This document shows, piece after piece, positions 9,229 to 19,272 of a DNA stretch of 64,000 nucleotides; within the stretch, counting starts at the first letter, position 1, and each line of letters opens with the position of its first letter. A program made the translations under genes and the position numbers. This DNA is from Thalassococcus arenae. GTDB lineage: Bacteria; Pseudomonadota; Alphaproteobacteria; Rhodobacterales; Rhodobacteraceae. The notes beneath the pieces were generated by a model. That model was not told the origin of the DNA, did not search any database, and saw only the letters and a list, made by a program, of their open reading frames with translations. The stretch is from positions 1,593,001 to 1,657,000 of the forward strand of contig NZ_JAHRWL010000001.1 of assembly GCF_019104745.1 (NCBI RefSeq), written 5' to 3'.

Positions 9229-10370
9229 CCGAAATAGTCGCCCAGGATGCGGGTGTAGATCGCCTTGAGCCGGTGGATCTGGTCCACCGAAACGCATTCG
9301 TCGACGGCGTGCATGGTCTTGCCGACAAGGCCGAACTCGACCACCGGGCAGTGATCCTTGACAAAGCGGGCGTCCGACGTGCCGCCCGACGTGGACAGCT
9401 CCGGCGTGACGTTGGTCTCGCGTTTGACTGCCGCGCCGACCAGATCCGACAACGGTCCCGGCGGCGTCAGAAAGCTTTCACCCGAGATCTTGATCGTGAC
9501 CGTGGTCGCGGTGCCGTATTCCGCATCCACCTCGGCCGCCGCGACGCGCAACCAGTCCGACAGCGTCGCGCCGGTATGCCGGTCGTTGAAGCGGATATTG
9601 ACGCAGGCGGTGGTCTTGGCCGGGATCACGTTGGTGGCCGGATTGCCGGTGTCGATCGTGACGATCGCCAGCGTCGAGGGATCGAAATGGTCGGTGCCTT
9701 TGTCCAGTTCGTGCGAGGCCAGGCGGTCCATCAGGCGCGCCACGGCGGGCATCGGGTTCAGCGCCCGGTGCGGATAGGCGGAATGGCCCTGCTTGCCGGT
9801 CACGGTGAACCACGCGGTCAGCGATCCGCGGCGCCCGATCTTGATCATCTCGCCCATCTTGTTGGGGCAGGTGGGTTCGCCCACCAGGCAGACCGACATC
9901 GCCTCGCCCTGTGCGCCCATCCAGTCCAGCAACGCCGCCGTTCCGTCGGTCGCGTCGCCTTCCTCGTCGCCGGTGATGGCCAGGATCACGGCCCCGTCGG
10001 GTGGCGTGTCACGCACGAAATCCACCGCCGCGGCGACAAAGGCGGCGACGCCCGATTTCATGTCGGTGGTGCCGCGGCCATACATCATGCCATCCACAAT
10101 CTGGGCGCCGAACGGGTCGTGTGTCCAGTCCTCGGCCCGCCCGATCGGCACCACGTCGGTATGGCCGTTGAACCCGAAGGTGCGGTCATGACCCTTGGCG
10201 CCCCAGCGGGCGAACAGGTTGGAGATCCCGTTCCGGTCGACCCGGGTGCATTCGAAACCGGCAGGTTCCAGCACGGCCCGAAGAACCGCCAGCGCCCCGG
10301 CATCGTCCGGCGTGACCGATGGGCAGCGCACAAGCTGCGCGGTCAGGGCGACGGGATCGGTGTCGGGCAT
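9225..10370 (-). CDS. dapE: Succinyl-diaminopimelate desuccinylase
   Basis: 381-residue M20 metallopeptidase that removes succinate from N-succinyl-LL-diaminopimelate in lysine and peptidoglycan-precursor synthesis. Key motifs are present: GHTDVVPIG (His and Asp ligands) near residue 70, [12 protein letters not shown] with the catalytic Glu near 135, and GGTSDARF and GKTMHAVDE toward the C-terminus. The ATG at 10370 ([14 protein letters not shown]) matches the family N-terminus; the 105 in-frame codons upstream look non-coding. dapD lies 3.5 kb away on the same strand, separated by plus-strand Hint genes. Confidence 0.96.
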   Translation of the reverse strand: MPDTDPVALTAQLVRCPSVTPDDAGALAVLRAVLEPAGFECTRVDRNGISNLFARWGAKGHDRTFGFNGHTDVVPIGRAEDWTHDPFGAQIVDGMMYGRGTTDMKSGVAAFVAAAVDFVRDTPPDGAVILAITGDEEGDATDGTAALLDWMGAQGEAMSVCLVGEPTCPNKMGEMIKIGRRGSLTAWFTVTGKQGHSAYPHRALNPMPAVARLMDRLASHELDKGTDHFDPSTLAIVTIDTGNPATNVIPAKTTACVNIRFNDRHTGATLSDWLRVAAAEVDAEYGTATTVTIKISGESFLTPPGPLSDLVGAAVKRETNVTPELSTSGGTSDARFVKDHCPVVEFGLVGKTMHAVDECVSVDQIHRLKAIYTRILGDYFG

Positions 10371-10570
10371 GGGTTTCTCCTGCTTTTCGGCATGGCTAAC
10401 GCGACCGGAAGGGCTTGGCAAATGTGGCAAAAAGGGAACTTCGCCACGGAGTTGCCGCTGCGGAAGCGTTAAATTTGTGTGAATGGGCGACCAAACCCAT
10501 GATAGGGTTCTGAAAAATACAAAAATGCCCAGAGGCAGGGCGCGCAGTGATCGGTAATCGCAGGTTGGCA

Positions 10571-10588
10571 GGGGGCATCGCCCCCTTT
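10571..10588. repeat. GC-rich hairpin GGGGGC-ATC-GCCCCC upstream of the Hint gene
   Basis: Perfect 6-bp palindromic arms (10571-10576 and 10580-10585) around a 3-base loop, followed by TTT, 39 bases before the Hint gene start. An almost identical arm pair occurs at 26029-26043. It may be a weak terminator or attenuator in the leader, or part of a dispersed intergenic repeat. Confidence 0.5.
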
Positions 10589-10626
10589 CCCGCGCGCGTC
10601 TGTCCGGGTGGACAAACGAGGCAGGC

Positions 10627-12198
10627 ATGGTCGCGGCATCCGAGCTGACGATAAACGAAGGCGCATCCGCCACGCAGATGGCCAATGCGATCTTCGGTGA
10701 CGGCGTGACGGTGGTCAGCGCCAGCTATTCCGGTGACAGCCGGTCGTCCGGCATCTACAGCGGCGGCGACAGCACCTCGCCGGGCGTGGTTCCGGGCGAC
10801 ACCGGCGTGATCCTGTCCACCGGCCGAGTGCGCGATTTCACCAACAGTTCGGGCCAATCCAACCAATCGACCAACACCTCGACCAACACGTCCGGTCAAT
10901 CCAACAATTCGCAATTCAACAGCGCCGCCGGTGCCCGAACCTATGACGCGTCGTTTCTCGATGTCGATTTCATTCCGACCGGAAACGTGATGACGATGCA
11001 GTTCGTCTTCAGCTCCGAGGAATATCCCGAATACACCAACTCGCAATTCCAGGACATGATGGCGGTCTGGGTGAATGGCGTGCAGGTGCCGCTTGCGGTG
11101 GGGAACGGTGATATCGACCCCGGCAACCTGAACCCCAGCAACAACGAAAACTTCTTCATCGACAACACCGCCGACCAATACAACACCGAGATGGACGGTT
11201 TCACCGTCACCATGACGCTGACCATTCCGGTCACTTCAGGCGCGGTCAATTCGATCCGGATCGGCATCGCGGACGTCGCCGACAGCAATTACGACTCCAA
11301 CCTGCTGATCGCCGGGGATTCGGTACAGACCACGCTGGTCGCGCTGGAAGACAGCGGCACGATCTATCCCAACGGATCGACGACCATAGACGCGCTGGCC
11401 AACGACGTGAACGCCACCGGCGGCACGTTGACCGTGACCCATATCAACGGCATTCCCGTGGTGGCGGGATCGACCGTGACGCTGGCCTCGGGTCAGTCGG
11501 TCACGCTGAACGGCGACGGCACCTTCACGGTGACGGGCAACGGCGATATCGAGCAGTTCGGGTTCACCTACGAAGTCGCCAGCACGACCGGGCAAACCGA
11601 TATCGGCATCGTCAACATCGACGCGGTGCCCTGTTTCGTGGCCGGGTCTCTGATCGATACCACGGACGGCCCGCGGTCGGTTCAGACATTGCAAGCCGGT
11701 GATCTCGTGATGACCCGCGACAACGGTCCACAGCCCTTGCGCTGGATCGGGCGGCGCACGGTGCCGGCGCGCGGCAATCTCGCTCCGGTCCGGATCGAGG
11801 CCGGAGCGCTTGGCGCGCACGGTCCCTTGATGGTGTCACCGCAACACCGCGTGCTGGTCACCGGCGCCTTGGCCGAACTGCTTTACGGCGCGCCCGAAGT
11901 TCTGGTCGCGGCCAAACACCTGGTCAACGATCGTTCGATCCGCACGGTGCCCGGCGGCGTGGTGGAATACGTGCACCTGCTGTTCGACCGGCACGAGATC
12001 CTTTGCGCAAACGGTCTGGACAGCGAAAGCTTTCTTCCCGGTTCGCAAACCGCCGACCTGTTCGAGCGGGCGGCGCTGGAAGAGATCAAAACGCTGTTTC
12101 CGGAACTGGATCCCCGATCGGGTCACGGGTACGGACCGGCGGCCCGGCCGATCCTGACTAGGTCCGAGGCGCGGCTGCTGTGCGGCAAGGCCGCATGA
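10627..12198 (+). CDS. Choice-of-anchor L domain protein with C-terminal Hint domain
   Basis: 523 residues. Residues about 1-210 form a choice-of-anchor L domain (signature FSSEEYPEY, then a Gln/Asn/Ser/Thr-rich segment). Residues about 235-335 look like a cadherin/VCBS-type beta repeat ([14 protein letters not shown]). From about 336 a Hint_2 domain begins at [11 protein letters not shown] with the expected first-position Cys, followed by the histidine block [10 protein letters not shown] and [11 protein letters not shown]. Hint domains can self-cleave; in roseobacters such proteins are usually extracellular and lack a classical signal peptide, as here. The next gene overlaps its stop by 4 bases. 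Confidence 0.88.
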   Translation: MVAASELTINEGASATQMANAIFGDGVTVVSASYSGDSRSSGIYSGGDSTSPGVVPGDTGVILSTGRVRDFTNSSGQSNQSTNTSTNTSGQSNNSQFNSAAGARTYDASFLDVDFIPTGNVMTMQFVFSSEEYPEYTNSQFQDMMAVWVNGVQVPLAVGNGDIDPGNLNPSNNENFFIDNTADQYNTEMDGFTVTMTLTIPVTSGAVNSIRIGIADVADSNYDSNLLIAGDSVQTTLVALEDSGTIYPNGSTTIDALANDVNATGGTLTVTHINGIPVVAGSTVTLASGQSVTLNGDGTFTVTGNGDIEQFGFTYEVASTTGQTDIGIVNIDAVPCFVAGSLIDTTDGPRSVQTLQAGDLVMTRDNGPQPLRWIGRRTVPARGNLAPVRIEAGALGAHGPLMVSPQHRVLVTGALAELLYGAPEVLVAAKHLVNDRSIRTVPGGVVEYVHLLFDRHEILCANGLDSESFLPGSQTADLFERAALEEIKTLFPELDPRSGHGYGPAARPILTRSEARLLCGKAA

Positions 12199-13268
12199 GC
12201 TGGATCGCCATAGCCGCAGGCAACACCGCCTGGACCGATCCGCGGCTGTTCGCGCCCGATCTGCCGCCGCGCCCGCGCCTGCTCAGCCGCGGCTCGCTGA
12301 TGCTGGAAACCCGGCTTTCCCCACATGGCAAACCGCAGACCCTGCTCGCGATGGAGCGATGCCATCCCTGGCCCGGCGCGTTGACCGTGCAGGCGCTGCC
12401 TTCGGGCGGTGTGGTGTTGGTGATCCGGCAGGGAGAAACGGTTTTCCACACCGCGCTGGACTATGCGCCGGAGTCGCGGACCGACACGCTGCGGATGACG
12501 TTTTCCTGGGACTCCGAGGCGCGTTTTGCCCGCCTGGCCCTGGAACGCCCGGACAGCGACGAAGTCGCGTTGCGCACGATGAAGGCACCGCCGCCCCTGC
12601 TGCTGGAAGACGTGGAAACGATGGTCCGGCGGCCGCATAATCGGTCCGTCGATGCCGATGTGGTGTTCTTCGCGTTTTCGGACATCATTGAACCGGTCGG
12701 TCCGCAAGCCAGCCTTGTCCCGTCATCGCTGATCGAAACCCCCGATGGCCATCGCCGCCTGGGCGATCTTCGGTGCGGCGACCTGGTGCTGACATATAGC
12801 GGCACGGCGGTGCCGGTTCTGCATCGTGTCGAACGGGTGGTTCCCGCGCTTGGCTCGTTCCGACCGATCCGGCTGCGCGCGCCCTATCTGGGTCTGACCC
12901 GCGACCTGGTTGTGGCCGCCCATCAGCGCCTTGTGATCGGCGGATCGGATGTCGAATACACCTTCGGACGCGAGGCGGTTCTGGTGCCGGCCTACGCGCT
13001 GGCCAACGGCTTTGCCGCGGTCGAGGAAGAAGGCCATATCAGCGTACGCTACGCCCATCTTCTGCTGCCGGGCCACGAGGCGCCCATCGTGTCGGGCGTC
13101 GCGGTCGAAAGCCTTTATGCCGGCCGGATACGGCGCAGCGAGGACAGGCTGAAGGACAGCTTGCTGAAGGATTGCCCGCGATCGCTGTTGCCCGAACACG
13201 CGCGCAAGGGCCTGCAGGTGCTGCGCCCGTTCGAGGCGATGACCCTGGCCGAAGCGCGCGCGGCCTGA
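12195..13268 (+). CDS. Hint domain protein lacking the N-terminal Cys (overlapping partner)
   Basis: 357 residues. The N-terminal 170 residues are of unknown fold ([20 protein letters not shown]...). A Hint_2 domain follows from about 175 (SSLIETPDGHRRLGDLRCGD), with the histidine block VAAHQRLVIGG and the late HLLLPGHEAPI. Where the upstream paralogue has PCFVAGS, this one has ASLVPSS, so the first-position residue is Ser at best and no Cys is available. The ATG at 12195 overlaps the previous stop (ATGA); a GTG at 12180 is possible. The gene ends 3 bases before a convergent small gene. Confidence 0.82.
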   Translation: MSWIAIAAGNTAWTDPRLFAPDLPPRPRLLSRGSLMLETRLSPHGKPQTLLAMERCHPWPGALTVQALPSGGVVLVIRQGETVFHTALDYAPESRTDTLRMTFSWDSEARFARLALERPDSDEVALRTMKAPPPLLLEDVETMVRRPHNRSVDADVVFFAFSDIIEPVGPQASLVPSSLIETPDGHRRLGDLRCGDLVLTYSGTAVPVLHRVERVVPALGSFRPIRLRAPYLGLTRDLVVAAHQRLVIGGSDVEYTFGREAVLVPAYALANGFAAVEEEGHISVRYAHLLLPGHEAPIVSGVAVESLYAGRIRRSEDRLKDSLLKDCPRSLLPEHARKGLQVLRPFEAMTLAEARAA

Positions 13269-13270
13269 TT

Positions 13271-13597
13271 TCAGTCTTCGAACGGCGTCACCTGCGCCAC
13301 GATCACGGCGTTTTCCGCCAGAGCGCGGTCCATCAGTTCGGCTTCGTCCGCGTCGATCTCGTGGCCTTGTGCCTCGCGTTCGGCGCGGGTGCCGTAGCCG
13401 GTGACATCCAGCGGCGCCATGTCGGCCTGTTTCAGGATCGCCACGGTTTCGCGCACCGCTTCGGCCTCGTCGACGCCGCTGGCATAGCACAGCAGCGCGG
13501 CGCCGGTCGCCTTGTCCGGCAGGCCGTCGCCTTTCTTGCGCCCGACTTCCACCAACAGGGTGAAGACGTGCTGTTTCGACTTTTTCTTTTCGGTCAT
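13271..13597 (-). CDS. Conserved-looking hypothetical protein, 108 aa
   Basis: Starts MTEKKKSKQHVFTLLVEVGR with a basic N-terminus, followed by an alpha/beta-like, acidic C-terminal half (GHEIDADEAELMDRAL). No family is recognised. The ATG overlaps the stop of the upstream membrane-protein gene (ATGA), which is itself coupled to dapD. The gene was kept because of this coupling and its codon use, with third positions almost all G or C. It has no signal peptide or membrane segment, so it is probably cytoplasmic. Confidence 0.7.
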   Translation of the reverse strand: MTEKKKSKQHVFTLLVEVGRKKGDGLPDKATGAALLCYASGVDEAEAVRETVAILKQADMAPLDVTGYGTRAEREAQGHEIDADEAELMDRALAENAVIVAQVTPFED

Positions 13598-13881
13598 GCC
13601 TGTCCCTCGGAACTGTCCTGCCAGCGGGATTTCGCGGCCCAGAGCGACGACAGGATCAGTACCGCTTGCGCCGGGACGAAAATCAGCAGGAAGAACGCGG
13701 CGAAAACCCAGAAACCGTCCGGTTGTGCCGTCCGGATCCAGCCGATCAGCAGCGCATAGACCGCGTAGGCGTAGGCACAGACCAGCGCGAAATCCACCAT
13801 CACCAGCCCCCACGCGGCAAGCCAGCCGGGCCGCTGCCCCCGCGCGATGCGGGTCTTGGCAAGGGTCCGGCTGAGGATCAT
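13594..13881 (-). CDS. Small integral membrane protein, 95 aa
   Basis: [20 protein letters not shown] is followed by two hydrophobic helices (WGLVMVDFALVCAYAYAVYA and FWVFAAFFLLIFVPAQAVLI), so this is a two-pass inner-membrane protein with a basic N-terminus. No family is recognised. Its ATG shares one base with the dapD stop (TGATG) and its stop overlaps the next gene by 4 bases, making a three-gene dapD operon. Confidence 0.72.
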   Translation of the reverse strand: MILSRTLAKTRIARGQRPGWLAAWGLVMVDFALVCAYAYAVYALLIGWIRTAQPDGFWVFAAFFLLIFVPAQAVLILSSLWAAKSRWQDSSEGQA

Positions 13882-14708
13882 CAGTCGCGCAGCAACTCGT
13901 TGATGCCGGTCTTCGAGCGGGTGCGTTCGTCGACCCGCTTCACGATCACCGCGCAATACAGGTTGATGCCGTTCTTGCTGGGCATCGACCCGGCCACGAC
14001 CACCGAATAGGGCGGCACTTCGCCATACATGACCTCGCCGGTCTCGCGGTCGACGATCTTGGTCGACTGGCCGATGAAGACGCCCATGCCCAGGACCGAA
14101 CCTTCGCGCACGATGCAGCCCTCGACCACTTCGGAGCGCGCCCCGATAAAGCAGTTGTCCTCGATGATCGTCGGGCCGGCCTGCATCGGTTCCAGCACGC
14201 CGCCGATGCCGACGCCGCCCGACAGGTGCACGTTCTTGCCGATCTGCGCGCAGCTGCCCACCGTGGCCCATGTATCGACCATGGTGCCGCTGTCGACATA
14301 GGCGCCGAGGTTCACGAAGGACGGCATCAGGACAACGCCCGGGGCGATATAGGCGGATTTGCGGACCACGCAGCTGGGCACGGCGCGAAAGCCTGCGGCC
14401 TTCCACTGGCTGTCGTCCCAGCCCTTGAACTTGCTGTCGACCTTGTCCCACCAGCCGCCGCCCTGCGGACCGCCATCCTGCTGTTCCATGTCCTTGATGC
14501 GGAAACCCAGCAGCACCGCCTTCTTGGCCCACTGGTTGACGTGCCACGACCCGTCCGCCTGTTTCTCGGCGACCCGAAGTTTGCCGCTGTCGAGCGCGTT
14601 CAGGGTGTTCTCGATCGCCTCGCGGGTCTCGCCCTTGGTTGCGGGGGTGATGGTGTCGCGCGCCTCCCAGGCGGCTTCGATGGCGGTTTCCAGGGCTGCG
14701 TTGGACAT
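13881..14708 (-). CDS. dapD: Tetrahydrodipicolinate N-succinyltransferase
   Basis: 275 residues, the normal DapD length. The enzyme transfers succinate from succinyl-CoA to tetrahydrodipicolinate in the succinylase branch of lysine/DAP synthesis. An N-terminal helical domain (about 1-100) is followed by left-handed beta-helix hexapeptide repeats, seen in [20 protein letters not shown] and [20 protein letters not shown], and a C-terminal [10 protein letters not shown] tail. It is the first gene of a small operon with two uncharacterised genes; dapE lies downstream on the same strand beyond the Hint pair. Confidence 0.96.
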   Translation of the reverse strand: MSNAALETAIEAAWEARDTITPATKGETREAIENTLNALDSGKLRVAEKQADGSWHVNQWAKKAVLLGFRIKDMEQQDGGPQGGGWWDKVDSKFKGWDDSQWKAAGFRAVPSCVVRKSAYIAPGVVLMPSFVNLGAYVDSGTMVDTWATVGSCAQIGKNVHLSGGVGIGGVLEPMQAGPTIIEDNCFIGARSEVVEGCIVREGSVLGMGVFIGQSTKIVDRETGEVMYGEVPPYSVVVAGSMPSKNGINLYCAVIVKRVDERTRSKTGINELLRD

Positions 14709-14765
14709 GGGGCCTCCGTTACGTCAAGTCTGCGCCGCTATAGACCGGCCCATGGGGCGGCGCAA

Positions 14766-15686
14766 TCAATCGAACGCCGGGTCGGGCGCGATATTGCCGC
14801 CGCAGACCAGAACGGCGACGCTCTCGCCCGGCTCGGGGCGGTAGGCTCCCGACAGAAGCGCGGCGAGCGCGCAGGCCCCTGCGGGCTCGACAAGCAGCCG
14901 GTGTGACTGCCATAGCGCGCGCTGCGCCTCGATGATGGCCGGATCGGTCACGGTGACCACCGCGATATCCTGCGCCCGGGCCAGGTCGAAACAGGCCTGC
15001 CCGATCCGCCGCGCGCCAAGCGCGTTGGCGGCGACGCCGGAGACCGGCACATCGACCGGTTCGCCTGCCGTCAGCGCGCGGCCCAAGGTGTTGCAGGTGC
15101 CGGGTTCGACCGCCACGACCTTGCGCGCCGTTTGCAGCCATGCCAGCGCGCCGGCGATCAGCCCGCCACCGCCGACGGCGATCAGCACGGTGTCGGCAGT
15201 CAGTCCCTGCGCTTCCCATTCCGCCATCACGGTACCCTGTCCGGCGATCGTGGCGGGGGCGTCATAGGCGTGGATCTGCAGCGCGCCCTGTTCCTCGGCC
15301 AGCCGTGCCGCCATCTGCGCGGCATCGGCGTATTCGCCCGGAACCACGGTCAGCTCGGCGCCGCTGCGTTCGATCAGGGCGATCTTGGACGGCCCGGCGA
15401 TCTCGGGCACAAAGATCCGTGCCCGGTGGCCAAGCGCGCGGGCCGCATGCGCCACGGCCGCGCCGTGATTGCCACCCGAGGCCGCCACCACGCCGGCGTC
15501 GGGCACCTTGCAAGACAAAAGCGTGTTGAACGCGCCGCGGGGCTTGAAGCTGCCGGTCACCTGCAACTGCTCCAGCTTGAGCGCGACGGGGCGGTCCCAG
15601 AGCCCGGCCGACATCAGCACCGGGGTGCGCACGACATGGCCCGCGATGCGGTCGGCGGCGGCGCGGATGTCGGATTTCGTGACCAT
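14766..15686 (-). CDS. PLP-dependent threonine/serine dehydratase
   Basis: 306 residues, fold type II PLP enzyme. The Schiff-base Lys is in TGSFKPRGAFN near residue 50, the Asn loop is SGGNHGAAVAHAA near 75, and the phosphate-binding loop is VGGGGLIAGAL near 170. There is no C-terminal ACT domain, so it resembles catabolic threonine or serine dehydratases or serine racemase-like enzymes rather than the regulated IlvA. The ATG at 15686 begins MVTKSDIRAAADRIAG, matching the family; the in-frame extension to 15821 is not conserved-looking. Confidence 0.88.
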   Translation of the reverse strand: MVTKSDIRAAADRIAGHVVRTPVLMSAGLWDRPVALKLEQLQVTGSFKPRGAFNTLLSCKVPDAGVVAASGGNHGAAVAHAARALGHRARIFVPEIAGPSKIALIERSGAELTVVPGEYADAAQMAARLAEEQGALQIHAYDAPATIAGQGTVMAEWEAQGLTADTVLIAVGGGGLIAGALAWLQTARKVVAVEPGTCNTLGRALTAGEPVDVPVSGVAANALGARRIGQACFDLARAQDIAVVTVTDPAIIEAQRALWQSHRLLVEPAGACALAALLSGAYRPEPGESVAVLVCGGNIAPDPAFD

Positions 15687-15768
15687 GTGCGTTCCCCTGC
15701 TGGTGGGTGGCTGCCGCAGGCTATAGACAGGCGGAAAGACGAACAAGCTGCCCCCCGAAGGAGGCCCC

Positions 15769-16611
15769 ATGAAAGACGACCGCCGTTCGGCGTTTCGCGA
15801 CGCGCATACCGACCGTGACACCGCCGCGCATGTCCCGCAAACCCCGCAGACGACAAACCCGTCCTACCGGCTGGCCTTTGCCGATGCCGATTTCCTGTGC
15901 CGCGACGAATTGCGTCCCGTTCGCCTGCAACTGGAATTGCTCAAGTTCGATATGCTGCTGGACGAACACCAGATCGCGTCGACCGTCGTGCTGTTCGGGG
16001 GTGCACGCATCCCGGCGCCCGCGCACAAGGACAAGGCACGAACCAGGACGTTGGCGGAACTGTCCCATTTCTACGACGAAGCGCGGAAATTCGCGGGACT
16101 GATGACGCGCAAGTCGCTGGCGTCCGGCAACCGTGACTTCGTCGTGGTGACCGGCGGCGGGCCGGGCGTGATGGAGGCCGGAAACCGCGGTGCGCAGGAA
16201 CAGGGCGGCGTGTCGATCGGGTTGAACATCGTTCTGCCGCATGAACAGGCACCGAACGAGTTCGTCACACCCGACCTTGCCTTCAACTTTCACTACTTCG
16301 CGATCCGCAAGATGCATTTCCTGATGCGTGCCCGGGCGATCTGCGTATTCCCCGGCGGGTTCGGCACGATGGACGAGCTTTTCGAGTCGCTGACCCTGAT
16401 CCAGACCGGGCGGATGCGGCGCGTGCCTTTTCTGCTGTTCGGTCGGGAATTCTGGGAACGGATCATCAACTGGGATGCGCTGCGCGACGCGGGCACGATC
16501 AGCCCCGAGGATCTCGATCTTTTCCGCTTTGTCGAAACCGCCGACGAAGCGGCCGAAATCATCGAAAACTGGGATCCGGCTCCGGCGCGCGACGACATTC
16601 CCGGGCGCTGA
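15769..16611 (+). CDS. LOG family / TIGR00730 Rossmann-fold protein (nucleoside-monophosphate phosphoribohydrolase-like)
   Basis: 280 residues. An N-terminal extension of about 65 residues precedes the Rossmann domain (TVVLFGGARIP). GGGPGVMEAGNRGA and the signature PGGFGTMDELFE near residues 195-206 define the LOG family, once annotated as lysine decarboxylase; characterised members cleave ribose-5-phosphate from nucleotides such as AMP or pyrimidine NMPs. The gene is divergent from the dehydratase and is followed by a 347-base gap. The substrate is not determined here. Confidence 0.88.
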   Translation: MKDDRRSAFRDAHTDRDTAAHVPQTPQTTNPSYRLAFADADFLCRDELRPVRLQLELLKFDMLLDEHQIASTVVLFGGARIPAPAHKDKARTRTLAELSHFYDEARKFAGLMTRKSLASGNRDFVVVTGGGPGVMEAGNRGAQEQGGVSIGLNIVLPHEQAPNEFVTPDLAFNFHYFAIRKMHFLMRARAICVFPGGFGTMDELFESLTLIQTGRMRRVPFLLFGREFWERIINWDALRDAGTISPEDLDLFRFVETADEAAEIIENWDPAPARDDIPGR

Positions 16612-16613
16612 AA

Positions 16614-16817
16614 TCAGGCGAACCGGCCGACCGGTCTGCAGGGGCGCACCCTGCCGCCGGCAACGGCGATCCTCCGGGCCAGGGTGGGGCTGTGCATGGC
16701 GCGGACCGTGCGGCGGGGCAGACTGTCCTGCCATCGGGGCCGCGCGATCCGCACGGGGCTTGTGTCGCGGGCGGTTTCCCTATCCGCTTCCGGCAGAAAA
16801 CCGATTGCCGGGGTCAC
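16614..16817 (-). CDS. Doubtful small ORF in the gap downstream of the CapD-like gene
   Basis: 67 codons beginning MTPAIGFLPEADRETAR, rich in Arg and Pro. Third-position G/C bias resembles real genes, but no family is recognised and high GC makes chance ORFs common. It is the only candidate in the 16612-16958 gap; nothing else (RNA gene, clear terminator, repeat) was found there. Confidence 0.25.
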   Translation of the reverse strand: MTPAIGFLPEADRETARDTSPVRIARPRWQDSLPRRTVRAMHSPTLARRIAVAGGRVRPCRPVGRFA

Positions 16818-16958
16818 AGTCGCTGCGCGATGCCGACGTCGGGTTGATGCGTTGTCTGAAAAGCCGGTTCTGGCTCGCTTCGAAGCGTCGCGGCAGCCGG
16901 TGGCGGCCTTGCACAGGTGGAAAAGGCGGCGGCCCCCGGACTTCCCGGGATCGTCCGA

Positions 16959-18845
16959 TCAGCCCGATTGCGCCGATCCGGCGGCCGTCGCGCGATCGTC
17001 GGTTTCGACCCAGCGGGCGATGATGGCGCGGGCGCTGTTTTCATCCAGGGCCTCGACCGCGCGCCGAAGGTCCTTCAAGGCGGTCGCAACTTCGATCTCG
17101 GACAGCGAACTTTCCTGTGCGCGCAGGATCTTGGTATGCGGCGTGGTCAGCATGTCGGGCGAGATCAGCAATTCCTCGTGCAGTTTTTCGCCGCGCCGCA
17201 GACCGGTAATCTGGATTTCGATATCGCCGTCGGGGTGGTCTTCGTCCTTGACGGTGTAACCGGCGCCTTCGATCATCTGTCGGGCCAGATTGCGGATCGG
17301 TACCGGGTCGCCCATGTCGAGCACGAAAAGATCCCCGCCGCGCGCGAAAGAACCGGCCAGCAGCACCAGCCGGGCGGCTTCCGAGATCGTCATGAAGTAA
17401 CGGGTGACCTGGGGGTCGGTCAGGGTCACGGGACCGCCGCGGGCGATCTGTTCCTCGAAAAGCGGAATGACCGATCCGGATGATCCGAGCACGTTGCCGA
17501 AACGCACCATCGAGAACCGCGTGCCCGAAGCGCGCGTGGCCAGGTCCTGCACCACCAGTTCGGCCAGCCGCTTGGATGCACCCATCACGTTCGTCGGCCG
17601 CACGGCCTTGTCCGAACTGACCAGGATGAACCGCTCGACCCCGGCATCGCGGGCGACGTCGGCCATCACCTTTGTCCCGAAGACGTTGTTGCGCAATCCC
17701 TCGATCGGGTTGTCCTCGACCAGCGGCAGGTGCTTGTAGGCTGCCGCGTGCAGAACGACCTCGACCCCGTGATCGTTCAGCGCGTTGCGCATCTGCGCCT
17801 CGTTCAGGACCGATCCGAGCACCGGAACCAGCGCGATGCCTTCGCTGATGTCGCACATTTCCTTGTGGATGTTGTAAAGCGCCAGTTCCGAGTGGTCGAC
17901 GAGAACCAGCCGTTCGGGTCTGCAGGCGATCAGTTGGCGGCACAGCTCCGAGCCGATAGACCCGCCGGCGCCGGTGATCATGATGCGCCGTCCCGAATAG
18001 GCATGGCTGACCGATGGCAGATCGCGTTCCAGCCGGTTCCGCCCCAGCAGGTCGTCCAGCGAAACTGGCGCCACGCGTTTCTTCAACTCGCCCTCGCCGA
18101 TCAGTTCGGCGAAGGACGGCAAGGCGTGCACTTCGCAACCAATGCTGCGCAGACGGTGCGCGATCCGAGCCAGCGCCGGCTGACTGATCGACGGCATCGC
18201 CAGGATCACCCGGTCGATCTGCTTTTCCACGACAAGGTCCTTGATGCGCGACGGCGCATAGACCCGCAGGCCCGACACGACAAGGCTCTGCAGGGTCGGG
18301 TTGTCGTCGACGAAGGCCACCGGCTGAATGGCGTCATCATGGCGCAAGGCGGCGATCAACTGCTGCCCTGTCTGTCCCGCCCCATAGACCAGAACCCGCA
18401 TCCGGGACTGACCGCGTCGATAGATCCGGATCGTCATCTGCCGCAAGGCGATGCGCCATGTCGCGCTGAAGAACAGCAGCACCAGCGAGAAGATGAAGAA
18501 GATTCCGCCGGGCAGGGCCAGACCAACCGCGCCGGACGGAATGGCGCCGACCAAGCCTGTGGTCGCGGCGAAAGCCGCGGTGCGGACGATGCCGCGGGTC
18601 TCGTAGGCATTCAGCTTGATACGGGGAAGGCCCAGCCACCAGCTGGTCAAGGTGCCGCCGACCACCATCGCCACGAACAGGGGCGCGAGATCGATCAGCG
18701 TTTGCGCATCCGCGCGAACCGACGCTTCCAGAGCCAGCGCGGCGATCAGCGCGGCGACGATCGCGATGGCGTCGAAAACGGAAAAAACGGCCTGCTTCTG
18801 GTGGCGCGACAACGACGTCACTAATTCGTAGAACACTGTCGTCAT
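16959..18845 (-). CDS. CapD/PglF-type nucleotide-sugar 4,6-dehydratase, membrane-anchored
   Basis: 628 residues. Four or five N-terminal membrane helices (about 1-130) lead to a CoA-binding-like Rossmann domain (VYGAGQTGQQLIAAL near 150) and a C-terminal extended SDR domain (ITGAGGSIGSELCRQL near 290). The catalytic region reads SSDKAVRPTNVMGASKRLAE, so the usual Tyr of the SDR YxxxK motif is Met, as in the PglF/WbpM subgroup that makes UDP-4-keto-6-deoxy sugars for polysaccharide or glycoprotein synthesis. The ATG at 18845 is preceded by a purine-rich AAGGTCGGGGG; a TTG at 18923 is less likely. No glycan cluster surrounds it. Confidence 0.9.
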   Translation of the reverse strand: MTTVFYELVTSLSRHQKQAVFSVFDAIAIVAALIAALALEASVRADAQTLIDLAPLFVAMVVGGTLTSWWLGLPRIKLNAYETRGIVRTAAFAATTGLVGAIPSGAVGLALPGGIFFIFSLVLLFFSATWRIALRQMTIRIYRRGQSRMRVLVYGAGQTGQQLIAALRHDDAIQPVAFVDDNPTLQSLVVSGLRVYAPSRIKDLVVEKQIDRVILAMPSISQPALARIAHRLRSIGCEVHALPSFAELIGEGELKKRVAPVSLDDLLGRNRLERDLPSVSHAYSGRRIMITGAGGSIGSELCRQLIACRPERLVLVDHSELALYNIHKEMCDISEGIALVPVLGSVLNEAQMRNALNDHGVEVVLHAAAYKHLPLVEDNPIEGLRNNVFGTKVMADVARDAGVERFILVSSDKAVRPTNVMGASKRLAELVVQDLATRASGTRFSMVRFGNVLGSSGSVIPLFEEQIARGGPVTLTDPQVTRYFMTISEAARLVLLAGSFARGGDLFVLDMGDPVPIRNLARQMIEGAGYTVKDEDHPDGDIEIQITGLRRGEKLHEELLISPDMLTTPHTKILRAQESSLSEIEVATALKDLRRAVEALDENSARAIIARWVETDDRATAAGSAQSG

Positions 18846-19272
18846 CCCCCGACCTTGACTTTTGGGGCCGGTTTCGCCGACGGGCTGTCGGGCGGTTCCG
18901 GTTGTATTTGGTTGTGCCACCAATTTGAATAGAAACCATTGTCACGCGTAGCATACCGGTTCTAAGCGCGCGACGCACGGTCACACAAGGGCCGTGTTTC
19001 TGCACATGCGAAAAATGGCGGGTTTCCACCGAAAGTCGATTTCTACCGTGCCGCCAAGCTGGCCCTGGATCGAAGAAAACCAGAAAAATTAACGATTTCC
19101 CCCCGAATCGCTCGGATACAGCCCGTGTTTTGTGTGACCAAAGCGAAACGGTATCGAATCCCGTGTGCGCGCACGGCGTGACGTTAACGCTCTTCCCCCG
19201 GCCGTCCCCCTGCGATAAGGAGCGCGCCAGCCCCGCCACGGTCGTCCGGGGCAATGCATGAAGGAGAGCCGG
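18846..19272. other. Divergent intergenic region between the capD-like gene and asd
   Basis: 427 bases holding the promoters of two divergent genes. Its AT content is somewhat higher than that of the neighbouring genes (for example ACCAGAAAAATTAACGATTT around 19080). I see no convincing -35/-10 pair, RNA gene or long ORF. Confidence 0.5.
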
